Of a stretch of DNA of 64,000 nt, positions 37,360 to 46,110 are shown piece after piece. The notes beneath the pieces are model-generated. The model ran no database searches, had not been told where the DNA came from, and worked only from the letters and a program-made list of their open reading frames with translations. The translations under genes and the position numbers were made by a program. The stretch lies in contig CAOKFI010000004.1 in the NCBI GenBank assembly GCA_948467675.1, forward strand, positions 39,752-103,751. Reading direction: 5' to 3'. Numbering within the stretch: the stretch's first letter is position 1; each line of letters begins with the position of its first letter. The DNA is from an uncultured Porphyromonadaceae bacterium. GTDB taxonomy: Bacteria > Bacteroidota > Bacteroidia > Bacteroidales > Muribaculaceae.

Positions 37360-38574
37360 ATGCAACCTATCAAACTCGATTCTATAGAAGAAGCCATAGA
37401 GGATTTCCGCCAAGGCAAGTTCGTGGTCGTAGTCGACGATGAAGACCGCGAGAACGAAGGCGACCTGATTGTGGCTGCTGAAAAGATAACCCCCGAACAG
37501 GTCAACTTCATGCTCAAAAACGCGCGTGGAGTCCTCTGCGTTCCTATTACCATGTCGCGCTGCAAGGAGCTCGATCTTGACCGTCAGGTAACCGACAACA
37601 CTTCTGTACTGGGCACCCCGTTCACCGTCACCGTTGACAAACTTGACGGATGCTCCACAGGCGTATCCATACAGGACCGTTGCGCTACGATCCGCGCACT
37701 CGCCGATCCGGCATCGACACCGCAGACATTCGGCCGACCCGGACATATAAATCCCCTATATGCGCAGGACAAAGGAGTACTGCGCCGACCGGGACATACC
37801 GAAGCATCGATCGACATGGCACGTCTTGCCGGACTGTATCCTGCGGCCGCTCTGATGGAGATAATGAGCGATGACGGCTCTATGGCACGCCTACCGGAAT
37901 TGCGCCGCAGAGCTGACGAATGGGGACTCAAGCTGATCTCCATACGCGATCTCATCGCATACCGGATGAAGAATGAATCGCTCGTGGAAAAAGGTGTGGA
38001 AGTAGACCTGCCCACGGAATACGGCCATTTCCGGGCAATACCGTTCCGCCAGAAAAGCAACGGACTCGAACACATAGCTCTTATAAAAGGCGATGTAAGC
38101 GGCGACGAACCGGTACTCGTACGAGTACACTCCTCATGTGCCACCGGCGACATATTCGCATCGAAACGATGCGACTGCGGTGCCCAACTCCATCGCTCAC
38201 TGCGCATGATCGAAGAAGCCGGATGCGGAGCTGTAGTATATCTGCTTCAGGAAGGCCGAGGTATCGGTCTCATGGAGAAAATGAAAGCCTATAAGCTTCA
38301 GGAAGAAGGCATGGATACGGTCGATGCCAATATATGTCTCGGGCATAAAGCCGATGAGCGCGACTATGGCATTGGCGCTCAGATACTGCACGAACTCGGC
38401 ATACACAAGATGCGTCTTATGACCAACAATCCGGTTAAGCGCGTGGGCCTTGAAGGATACGGGCTAACCGTGGTAGAAAACGTACCTATCGAGATCGAAC
38501 CTAACGAATATAACCGTTTCTATCTCCATACCAAGCGCGAACGCATGGGACACAGCCTCCACAACGTAGACTGA
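37360..38574 (+). CDS. ribBA: Bifunctional RibBA (DHBP synthase / GTP cyclohydrolase II)
   Basis: A 404-residue cytoplasmic enzyme for both entry steps of riboflavin synthesis. The N-terminal DHBP synthase domain (about 5-205) has [18 protein letters not shown] and the [16 protein letters not shown] segment; it converts ribulose-5-phosphate to the four-carbon unit. The C-terminal GTP cyclohydrolase II domain (about 210-400) shows the zinc-site cysteines in [21 protein letters not shown] and the [16 protein letters not shown] motif. It follows the LptF/G permease by 11 nt, and a long hairpin ends the transcript. Confidence 0.97.
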   Translation: MQPIKLDSIEEAIEDFRQGKFVVVVDDEDRENEGDLIVAAEKITPEQVNFMLKNARGVLCVPITMSRCKELDLDRQVTDNTSVLGTPFTVTVDKLDGCSTGVSIQDRCATIRALADPASTPQTFGRPGHINPLYAQDKGVLRRPGHTEASIDMARLAGLYPAAALMEIMSDDGSMARLPELRRRADEWGLKLISIRDLIAYRMKNESLVEKGVEVDLPTEYGHFRAIPFRQKSNGLEHIALIKGDVSGDEPVLVRVHSSCATGDIFASKRCDCGAQLHRSLRMIEEAGCGAVVYLLQEGRGIGLMEKMKAYKLQEEGMDTVDANICLGHKADERDYGIGAQILHELGIHKMRLMTNNPVKRVGLEGYGLTVVENVPIEIEPNEYNRFYLHTKRERMGHSLHNVD

Positions 38575-38597
38575 CACATCATTAATCATAATAAGAT

Positions 38598-38640
38598 AAG
38601 ATCAGCGTCATGGATTATAAAAATCCATGACGCTGATCTT
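38598..38640. terminator. Bidirectional 19-bp hairpin between ribBA and the PUL regulator
   Basis: 38598-38616 pairs perfectly with 38622-38640 around a 5-nt loop (ataaa); two or three more pairs extend the base. It sits between two convergent genes and is flanked by A/T-rich sequence on both sides, so it should stop both transcripts. Confidence 0.85.
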
Positions 38641-38656
38641 ATTATATCCGTCCGCT

Positions 38657-41600
38657 TCAGGAATCCGGCGACTGCATGGACCATGCCTTCGGAGTTCGGC
38701 CATACTGGCGTTTGAAGCATGAACTGAAGTAGCGCTGATCGGAGAACCCTACCATCTGACAGACTTCCGATACCAGATAACGTCCTGTACGCAGAAGCTG
38801 GGCGGCACGCTTGAGCCTTACGGATCGGATAAAATTGACCGGCGACAGATCTGTCAGCTGCTTGAGCCTGCGATACAGAACCGAATTGGATATATTCAGA
38901 TCTGCGGCAAGCATATCGACTGTAAACCGCTCATTGCCGATATTGCGCTCGATCACCTCCATGACATTGGCCAGAAAAACCTCGTTAGAGGTAAGCACAT
39001 TAACCTCTCTGGGATTTACGATCAGTTTGCGTGTCACCACCTCCTCGATCTTACGGTGAGTCGCTATAAGATTGTCGATACGAGTGTGCATATAGCGCAA
39101 GTCCAAGGGCTGCCGTATCCACAACGCTATGCCTGCGGCATAACACGCATGCTCGAATTCCGGATCGCTGTTGGCCGATACGACTACTACCGGTACACCG
39201 GACAGCATGGCGTCTCGGCGTATCTGAGCCATAAATTCCTCCACCATCGATATCTCTGACGCTTCAACGATAACGCACCCGGGGGCAAAACGTTTCAACA
39301 TATGCACCATATCCTTGTTGAAAGCCAATGCCCTGAGCATATACTCGCCTGACAGCTCCACCCCAAGCATTCTGAACAGATCTGCATCCATCGCGACTGC
39401 GGCAACCACTGTCCGGTCAGGCATCTCGGTCCGTTCTGACAGTTCCGGCTGCTCATGCATGTCAGCAGACGTATTTCTCCGGATATATGCCGACTGCGCC
39501 ATTGTACCGGCGCTCATATCGAGAGCGTCAAGCTGCTCTCCCGAATAATGCGACAGCCCGAGCGGCAGACGTATCTCATAAACAGTACCGGTTCCGTCGG
39601 CAGCACGGCGTATACGGAACCGGCTCCGGTGCATTTCCACGAAATCCTTGGCCACGGCAATATGAAAAAGGTCTCGACATGTATATATGTCCTTCGCCTT
39701 GGACCATATCCGGCTGCTGTCGGATATGGTCAGCACATAGGAATTGTGACGACGGTCTATACTTCCTCTTACTTCTACAGAACCACCTTCGGGCGATGAT
39801 CCGATGGCACAACTGAGCAGATTGAACAAAGCCACTTCAAGTTTCGGCACATCGACAAAGAGCTTTATGTCGGCTTCACCGAGAGCCATAGTATATCCGA
39901 GTCCGCGTATGGCGGCACGCTCGCTCAACGAGTTGAACACGCCTGTAATCAACTGGTCGATCCCGATATGCTGCAGATGAAGACGGCTGTCGGCGGCATC
40001 GCTCGAACTAAATTCTATGAAGTCGTCGATCTGATCCGACATACGGCGTATATTTTTACGCATCACATCGAGCATTCCTTTAATTTCCTCGTCGCCAGAC
40101 TCACTGCAACGTGCCATCAGGTGCTCTACAGGAGCCTGCAGCGATGTAAGCGGGACACGGAGTTTATTGTTGATACTCACAAAATTCAATATCTTCAGCC
40201 GATACAGCCTGTTCTCACGATTGCGGCGCAGACGCCCCATAACAATTCTCCATACCGTCCATACCATGGCGACCCCAGCCGCCATATAAATCACAATAGC
40301 CCACCAGCTCGTGGCAGCCGACCGCTCTACCGTAAAGCTGAAACATGTCTCATCACCGTAACGGTCAGCAGAAGGCGTGGACGACTTCACTTTCAGCACA
40401 TAGTCACCCGGCGGAAGCCCGGAATAAGTGACCGCACGGTGATATGCGTCCACCCGTGTATAATCCTTGTCACGCCCTTCGAGTTTATATAGATATCGCG
40501 CCGTATTCGGGTCGGTATAATTCAAGGCCGTAAACTCGAACCTGACGCTGCCGGTGCCGGATCCAAAACGCACATGATGCCCGGCATTAAGAGCCTGTGC
40601 GGTCGCCAGATCCGGCCGATTGTCGATCTCAATACCGCTTAGACGCGTAAAAGTAGGCCGCCCGGGGGCTCCCACAGCTCCGGGATTGAAATAGATAAGG
40701 CCGCTTATCCCTCCGAGATAAACTGTCCCTTCGGCATCTATTCCGTGTCCTATTATATACCACAGTTTCGCAATATCTCCGGGTCCATCGATCTCAAAAT
40801 AGTTTACCACATCGCGAGAGGCGATCTTATAGACACCCTTTATTGAAGACACCCATATATTATGAGCAAGATCCTCGGTTATAGAACTGACATAGAAACG
40901 CGGACCGAACATATCGACCTCGGTGAATTCGCCTTCGTGATCCATCATATATAGGCCGGAGAATGTCCCGGCCCATATCCGGTGGGCGGAGTCCACATGC
41001 AGAGCCGTAATATCCTGCGACCCGAAACAATGCCGGTCATAGTGGCATTCCGATGCCACGCCAAGACCGTCGGGAGAGAGGGTCAGACACCACACCCCGC
41101 GTCCGTCGGCAGCCACCCACAGACGTCCGGCACTGTCACGGACTATTGCCCTGTGCGTATCCCGTGCATGCCCCTCCCACATGATAGGCACGACAATGCC
41201 TTTAGAGGCGTCCCATACACCGATTCCGCCCTGGTTGAAAGCCATGTAGATATTTCCGTCGGGCGATTGGCAATACGATCTGACATAACGCATGCCGTAA
41301 CGCGAATATACCGCATCGAGATCGACGGTCGATTCAAACTGCCCCGTAACGGTATCGAACAGTTTAAGCGAGAGTTTGGTACTGATCAGAAACCGGTGTG
41401 CTCCGCACGGCGCAATCATCAGAATACGGTTGTTTCCGACAAAATCATTCGATTCCGAATGATCCACATATTTTGTAATCGTATAATTGGCTTTCTCAGC
41501 ATCCCAGACCATGCGGTTTATGCCATAGGAGGTTCCCAGCCATACAGTATCATCACCATCTATATGGATCGATGATATGATATCGATGGACGGACTGTTC

Positions 41601-42610
41601 ACATTATTCGGATCATGATGCAGAAGATTGAACGAATTGTCGACATCGGTGTAAAGATACACTCCATTCATCGTGCCTATCCATACATCTCCCCCGGCAT
41701 CGCGGAAAAGCGAAACCACAGAGTTGTTTATCTCGCTTCTGTCGGCATTGTTGAGAAACAACGACGGCAGCTGCCTCGGGGCAGTCTCGTCAGGCTGTAC
41801 GGAATACCGCAGGACACCTCCTCCGCGGGTTCCTACCCATATCTGGTCGCGACATTCCAAGGCTGTAACGCATTCAAGATTTCCTGAGATCAGGTGCGAT
41901 GACCGTTCCGGCTCCTCGAGCCAAGCCTGACGTGGCGCCCAATATATCTTATTATTGACATTATACCAGATATTATCGTTCATATCCGTCAATATTATAC
42001 GCACTCCTCCTTCTGTGACCTGATGTCGGCATACCTTCACGTCAGCACCATCGTACCGGAGTATATCCATGCCTCTGCGATGCCCCACTATCAGGTTACC
42101 GTCACGGTCAAGACACAGCACATTCACATGATCGCTTCCGAGACCGGCCGCCTTATCGACTACCGCCACGACATGGAGCTCCGGCGAAAGAATGTACACT
42201 CCGCAATCCGTACCGACATAAACCATCCCATCCGGAACAGCGACATATGCCCTGACATCGACATCGTGCAATCTGTCGCAGGCAATACTGCTGACCCCTG
42301 TCCTGTAATCGTAACGGTAAAGTCCGTTTTTCGTAGCCAGCAGGAAATAATTGTCATCGGCTCCAGGATACACACCGTTTATGTACCCGATACGGTCCTC
42401 GGCATTGCCGTCATGGAAACCAACGGTAGAATATCCGTCGAACCTGTTCAGTCCGCCGCTGCCACCGAACCATATAAAATTCATCGGATCCTGATGTATG
42501 GCAGTCACGATTTCGGATGTGGTGGAGTGAATGGGGCGGACGGTATATGCGCGCGAATTTACCGCACACATAATAATGGCAACTAAAATAATCGATATGC
42601 GACGTTTCAT
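38657..42610 (-). CDS. Hybrid two-component-type PUL regulator with degenerate kinase and receiver (AraC output)
   Basis: A 1317-residue HTCS-like regulator. It has a signal sequence, periplasmic Reg_prop propeller repeats (about 25-690; IWFGGSGGLNRFDGY), a Y_Y_Y domain (about 700-765; YSGLPPGDYVLKVKSS), one TM (about 770-792), a kinase-like region (about 805-1030), a receiver-like region (about 1085-1200) and an intact AraC-type double HTH (about 1215-1317). The H-box reads SINNKLRVPL with Asn815 where the phospho-His should be. The N-box reads NLLSCAIGSSP (Cys for Asn), and the DxGxG and GxGxG boxes are gone. In the receiver the acceptor Asp is Glu1116 (PGCVIVEAS) and the conserved Lys is lost (IRQPL). 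The start at 42610 (MKRRIS) gives a signal peptide. Divergent from the PUL operon, it is its probable regulator. Confidence 0.88.
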   Translation of the reverse strand: MKRRISIILVAIIMCAVNSRAYTVRPIHSTTSEIVTAIHQDPMNFIWFGGSGGLNRFDGYSTVGFHDGNAEDRIGYINGVYPGADDNYFLLATKNGLYRYDYRTGVSSIACDRLHDVDVRAYVAVPDGMVYVGTDCGVYILSPELHVVAVVDKAAGLGSDHVNVLCLDRDGNLIVGHRRGMDILRYDGADVKVCRHQVTEGGVRIILTDMNDNIWYNVNNKIYWAPRQAWLEEPERSSHLISGNLECVTALECRDQIWVGTRGGGVLRYSVQPDETAPRQLPSLFLNNADRSEINNSVVSLFRDAGGDVWIGTMNGVYLYTDVDNSFNLLHHDPNNVNSPSIDIISSIHIDGDDTVWLGTSYGINRMVWDAEKANYTITKYVDHSESNDFVGNNRILMIAPCGAHRFLISTKLSLKLFDTVTGQFESTVDLDAVYSRYGMRYVRSYCQSPDGNIYMAFNQGGIGVWDASKGIVVPIMWEGHARDTHRAIVRDSAGRLWVAADGRGVWCLTLSPDGLGVASECHYDRHCFGSQDITALHVDSAHRIWAGTFSGLYMMDHEGEFTEVDMFGPRFYVSSITEDLAHNIWVSSIKGVYKIASRDVVNYFEIDGPGDIAKLWYIIGHGIDAEGTVYLGGISGLIYFNPGAVGAPGRPTFTRLSGIEIDNRPDLATAQALNAGHHVRFGSGTGSVRFEFTALNYTDPNTARYLYKLEGRDKDYTRVDAYHRAVTYSGLPPGDYVLKVKSSTPSADRYGDETCFSFTVERSAATSWWAIVIYMAAGVAMVWTVWRIVMGRLRRNRENRLYRLKILNFVSINNKLRVPLTSLQAPVEHLMARCSESGDEEIKGMLDVMRKNIRRMSDQIDDFIEFSSSDAADSRLHLQHIGIDQLITGVFNSLSERAAIRGLGYTMALGEADIKLFVDVPKLEVALFNLLSCAIGSSPEGGSVEVRGSIDRRHNSYVLTISDSSRIWSKAKDIYTCRDLFHIAVAKDFVEMHRSRFRIRRAADGTGTVYEIRLPLGLSHYSGEQLDALDMSAGTMAQSAYIRRNTSADMHEQPELSERTEMPDRTVVAAVAMDADLFRMLGVELSGEYMLRALAFNKDMVHMLKRFAPGCVIVEASEISMVEEFMAQIRRDAMLSGVPVVVVSANSDPEFEHACYAAGIALWIRQPLDLRYMHTRIDNLIATHRKIEEVVTRKLIVNPREVNVLTSNEVFLANVMEVIERNIGNERFTVDMLAADLNISNSVLYRRLKQLTDLSPVNFIRSVRLKRAAQLLRTGRYLVSEVCQMVGFSDQRYFSSCFKRQYGRTPKAWSMQSPDS

Positions 42611-42911
42611 GGCGTTCAATTGGAAAATCAGTGCATTTCGTTCATAAAGATACGTCAAATCCTGCACAGGATCAGTATGGGCAAAACATGGACAGGCTGC
42701 GCATAGAGGCAATTTGACCGATTTGACACACATACGCGCACGTTTAATCACACATGGATTGCAAATACGGTAAACCATCAACACAATTAGATGAATCATA
42801 CACACCTGACACAAGCGTTAACGTTCGTAAATTTGTGATAGCCTGATCAACGCGATATGCGATATTCCCCCGTCCGGCAACCTAACCTATAAACCAATTT
42901 ACAATTCACCC
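42611..42911. promoter_or_regulatory. Divergent regulatory region between the HTCS-like gene and the PUL operon
   Basis: A 301-bp gene-free region. Forward: TAAATTTG (42828-42835), a perfect -7 box without a TTTG partner, as expected for an activator-dependent promoter; CGTTAACG, a palindrome at 42815-42822 region, lies just upstream. Reverse: TATCTTTA (complement near 42647-42654) is a weak -7 for the regulator. ATCCTG-CA-CAGGAT (42659-42672) is an inverted repeat, and TTTGAC occurs twice 9 bp apart (42713, 42722). These are candidate operators for the AraC-type domain; none is proven. Confidence 0.5.
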
Positions 42912-45900
42912 ATGAGAACCTACCTACGACAGATGGTACTGGCCATACTGACCGCTACCGCCACCTCATCTGCGGCCATCACACTACCGGATCTCCCTGA
43001 CCGCGACGGCATGTCTATAAAAGGATATGTACACGACGGCGCAATGCCTATAGCCGGAGTCCATGTGTCCGACGGACATTCATTCGCCACAACCGAACCT
43101 GACGGCTCATACTACCTGCCATCAAATCCGGATGCAGAAACAGTCTTCGTAATAACACCCTCGGGATACAATCCGGAATGCACTGACGGACTAAGCCGGT
43201 TCTGGGCTCCGGTCGACAACAGCGGCAGGACGACACGCGCTGATTTCGTCCTGACAGCAGTAGACGACAGCAGTCACAAGATGCTTGTGCTCGGCGACCC
43301 GCAGATGCGCGATGATCACGACCACGGCCTGTTCCAGAGCGACGCACTTCCAGACATTCTGGCAACCACACAATCGCTGAAAGAAAGCGGCTCCGATGTA
43401 GGAATGCTTGTCCTCGGCGATATCTGCTTCAACAACCCCGAAACATATCCACGCTATGAGGCTTATTGGAAAGGTTACAACACTCCGATATATCATGTGC
43501 CGGGCAATCACGACAAACACATAGTATCCGACCCCAATGCCCAGGCGCCGGAATACAAGGCCACATTCGGTCCGCTGTACTATTCATTCAACAAAGGCGG
43601 CATACACTATCTTATGCTCGACAATATCCACGTCACAGGTACCGATACGTACAGCGCATACCCCGACGAAAAACAGATGGAATGGATCATGAAAGATCTG
43701 GATCTTGTGGAGGAAGGGAGCCGGGTGATAGTATGCGCCCATCAGCCAATCACCTGGACAGCCACATCAAGGAATGAGAATGCACGGCTGCTGCAACGGC
43801 TTGACCGCTACAACACTCTGATACTCACTGCCCACAAGCATCTCGGCCGCAATCTGGAAAAATATTACGACAATATCGAGGAACGCATCCAGACCGCTTT
43901 GTGCGGGGCGTACTGGTTCGGCGACTGCGCCAAAGACGGTATAGATTTAGGTTACTACATATATAATATCGACGACACTGACATCACCTGGGAATATAAA
44001 CCGTTGAAACGCGACACCGACACAGCTCTGCGCATCAACGACCCGACGATCAACTCAGACCGGTCGTTCACGTTTCTGGTCAACATATTCGACTGGGACA
44101 GCCTCTGGAAAGTCACATACAGTGTCGACGGCACTGACAAAGGAGAACTGTCCAGCCTGGAGACATACGACCCGCACGCATACAGGCTCTATGCCGACCA
44201 TGTGAAATCATGGTGCCGTCCGGTGGCGACCAGACATATATTTCCAGTAAGGCTGCCGGAGGGCTCACGCATACTTGAGGTGACCGCAACCGACCGTTTC
44301 GGCCAGGTTCTGAGATCCCGGTACGAGATCGCTCCTGACGAAATCCCCGACCGCCCTGACACCGAAGTGAAGGGATTTGTTCGCTGCGACGGCGAAGGTG
44401 TGGGCGGAGTCATCGTCACCAATGGATACGACTTCGCCACCACAAACGTGTTCGGTATATATTACCTCCCGCAGAACGATAAAGCGGAGATGGTCTACAT
44501 CATTCCTCCTGCCGGCTATGATCCGATGACCACTGACGGCATTCCCGCCTTTTTCAAAACTATCGGACGCAAAGACAAGGTCTTTCAGGCCGATTTCGAG
44601 CTGACAGCCACCGGCGATGACGAACGCCACCGTTTCCTTGCCATAGCTGATCCCCAGATGCGCGGCGAACACGACTACAGCCTGTACGAATCGACAGCAA
44701 TTCCCGACATCCGCTCGACATTAGACGATATACGCACAGACGGCATACCTTGCCAGGCTCTGGTGCTGGGTGACATTTGTTTCGACTCATGGGACACCTA
44801 CCCCCGCTATCTGGCATCCCTATCCGGCATTCCGACCCCGTTTTATCATATTCCCGGCAACCATGACAAGCATATAGTGACCGATGCCAATGTATCGGCC
44901 GCAGAATACAAGGCAGCATTCGGCCCGCTATACTACGCAGTAAACAAAGGAAAAGTGCATTACCTGATGCTCGACAATATCAACGTGACATCACGCGGCG
45001 CATACGACACCGCCATATCCGATGCCGCCGCATCCTGGGTGAGCAAATACCTTGCAATGGTGCCGAAAGACAACATCATCGTACTATGCGTACACCAGCC
45101 TGTAACCAACTCCAAGACCACAGCGGAAGCCAACAAAGACCTGCTTCTGACACTGAGCAAATACCGCACCATAATCCTGTCGGCTCATAAACACTTCGGG
45201 CAGAACCTCGGAAAATATGCGCTCAGCGCAGCGCCAGACGCCGATATCGAGGAACGGATACACTCTGCACTGTGCGGCGCATACTGGTACGGCGATGTAG
45301 CCAAGGACGGAACGCCACTCGGGTATTATGTATACGATATAGACGGAACCGACATATCGTGGCAGTTCAAGCCGCTCGGCGACGATGACTACGGCCAGAT
45401 AACCATACACGAACCGGTTCCTTTCGGCAAACGTCTCAAAACTGATGTAAACGTATATGATTACGACAGCAACTGGTCCGTATCGTGGAAACTCGACGGT
45501 GTGGACAAAGGCCGTATGTACAATTACGAGGCTCTGGATCCCCGTGCCAACGCACTGTATGCCGATCATGAGAAAACCTGGTGTCGCCCGGCGATGACAA
45601 AACATCTGTTCTACGGCTATCTGACCGAGGGCTATTCGGAAATAGAGGTAAATGCGACGGACCGGTTCGGACGTACGCATACCAGGAGATTCAGCGCATC
45701 GGCAGGAATTAGCACCACAAGAACAGACAGCATCCACGTCAGAGTAGACAACCGCATACTCCAAGTGGCATCCGAATCAGGTATAGTTTCTGTCAGAGTA
45801 CTCGGCCCATCAGGTGCGGTATGCGCCGAGGGCACTACAGACTCTATGGATCTGTCGACACTCGCAGCCGGCGTCTATGTAGTCAAAATCTGCATGACTG

Positions 45901-45938
45901 ACGGCAGTGTCGTTGCACGAAAAATTGCACTACGATAA
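42912..45938 (+). CDS. Double-headed secreted calcineurin-like metallophosphoesterase
   Basis: A 1008-residue secreted protein with signal peptide and an internal tandem duplication. Each half has an N-terminal carboxypeptidase-regulatory-like fold (about 32-112 and 488-575; MetallophosN type), a metallophosphoesterase domain (about 118-360 and 580-835) and a MetallophosC-like C-terminal domain. The metal ligands are kept in both halves: VLGDPQM/AIADPQM, LGDIC, PGNHDKHI, CxHQP and SAHKH/TAHKH. The GDxxx(D/N) position is Asn in half 1 and Asp in half 2, so the halves may differ in activity. A sorting-like tail (about 945-1008; LAAGVYVVKI) closes the protein. It is the first gene of the PUL operon; the likely role is to remove phosphate from, or cleave phosphodiesters in, the imported ligand. 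Confidence 0.88.
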   Translation: MRTYLRQMVLAILTATATSSAAITLPDLPDRDGMSIKGYVHDGAMPIAGVHVSDGHSFATTEPDGSYYLPSNPDAETVFVITPSGYNPECTDGLSRFWAPVDNSGRTTRADFVLTAVDDSSHKMLVLGDPQMRDDHDHGLFQSDALPDILATTQSLKESGSDVGMLVLGDICFNNPETYPRYEAYWKGYNTPIYHVPGNHDKHIVSDPNAQAPEYKATFGPLYYSFNKGGIHYLMLDNIHVTGTDTYSAYPDEKQMEWIMKDLDLVEEGSRVIVCAHQPITWTATSRNENARLLQRLDRYNTLILTAHKHLGRNLEKYYDNIEERIQTALCGAYWFGDCAKDGIDLGYYIYNIDDTDITWEYKPLKRDTDTALRINDPTINSDRSFTFLVNIFDWDSLWKVTYSVDGTDKGELSSLETYDPHAYRLYADHVKSWCRPVATRHIFPVRLPEGSRILEVTATDRFGQVLRSRYEIAPDEIPDRPDTEVKGFVRCDGEGVGGVIVTNGYDFATTNVFGIYYLPQNDKAEMVYIIPPAGYDPMTTDGIPAFFKTIGRKDKVFQADFELTATGDDERHRFLAIADPQMRGEHDYSLYESTAIPDIRSTLDDIRTDGIPCQALVLGDICFDSWDTYPRYLASLSGIPTPFYHIPGNHDKHIVTDANVSAAEYKAAFGPLYYAVNKGKVHYLMLDNINVTSRGAYDTAISDAAASWVSKYLAMVPKDNIIVLCVHQPVTNSKTTAEANKDLLLTLSKYRTIILSAHKHFGQNLGKYALSAAPDADIEERIHSALCGAYWYGDVAKDGTPLGYYVYDIDGTDISWQFKPLGDDDYGQITIHEPVPFGKRLKTDVNVYDYDSNWSVSWKLDGVDKGRMYNYEALDPRANALYADHEKTWCRPAMTKHLFYGYLTEGYSEIEVNATDRFGRTHTRRFSASAGISTTRTDSIHVRVDNRILQVASESGIVSVRVLGPSGAVCAEGTTDSMDLSTLAAGVYVVKICMTDGSVVARKIALR

Positions 45939-46069
45939 CCGTTCAAATCCCCATAATGACAGAATTGCCTACCAATGAGGCCCAAATAAGCGCATTTACG
46001 AATGTCACAAAGAGGAATAATCCACATAATAAACCGCAAATACCGCCTGCATTTCATTCATCGCTCCTT

Positions 46070-46077
46070 TAATTTTG
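46070..46077 (+). promoter_or_regulatory. Possible internal PUL promoter (-7 only)
   Basis: TAATTTTG (46070-46077) is a perfect -7 match 33 nt before the ATG at 46111, but no TTTG is seen at the -33 position. It may drive the repeat-protein, susC and susD part of the locus. Confidence 0.45.
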
Positions 46078-46110
46078 AATTGTCAACAATCTCTTAACTT
46101 TATAAACACG

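Noticed and set aside
42611..42814. N-terminal extension of the HTCS-like regulator from an ATG at 42814
   Set aside because: The 68 extra residues are Cys-rich and unlike any signal or sensor domain; the start at 42610 gives a normal signal peptide and leaves a proper promoter region.
42912..45938. Two separate phosphoesterase genes joined by a sequencing error
   Set aside because: The frame is continuous through the second N-domain with no second signal peptide or start region, so a true fusion is more likely.
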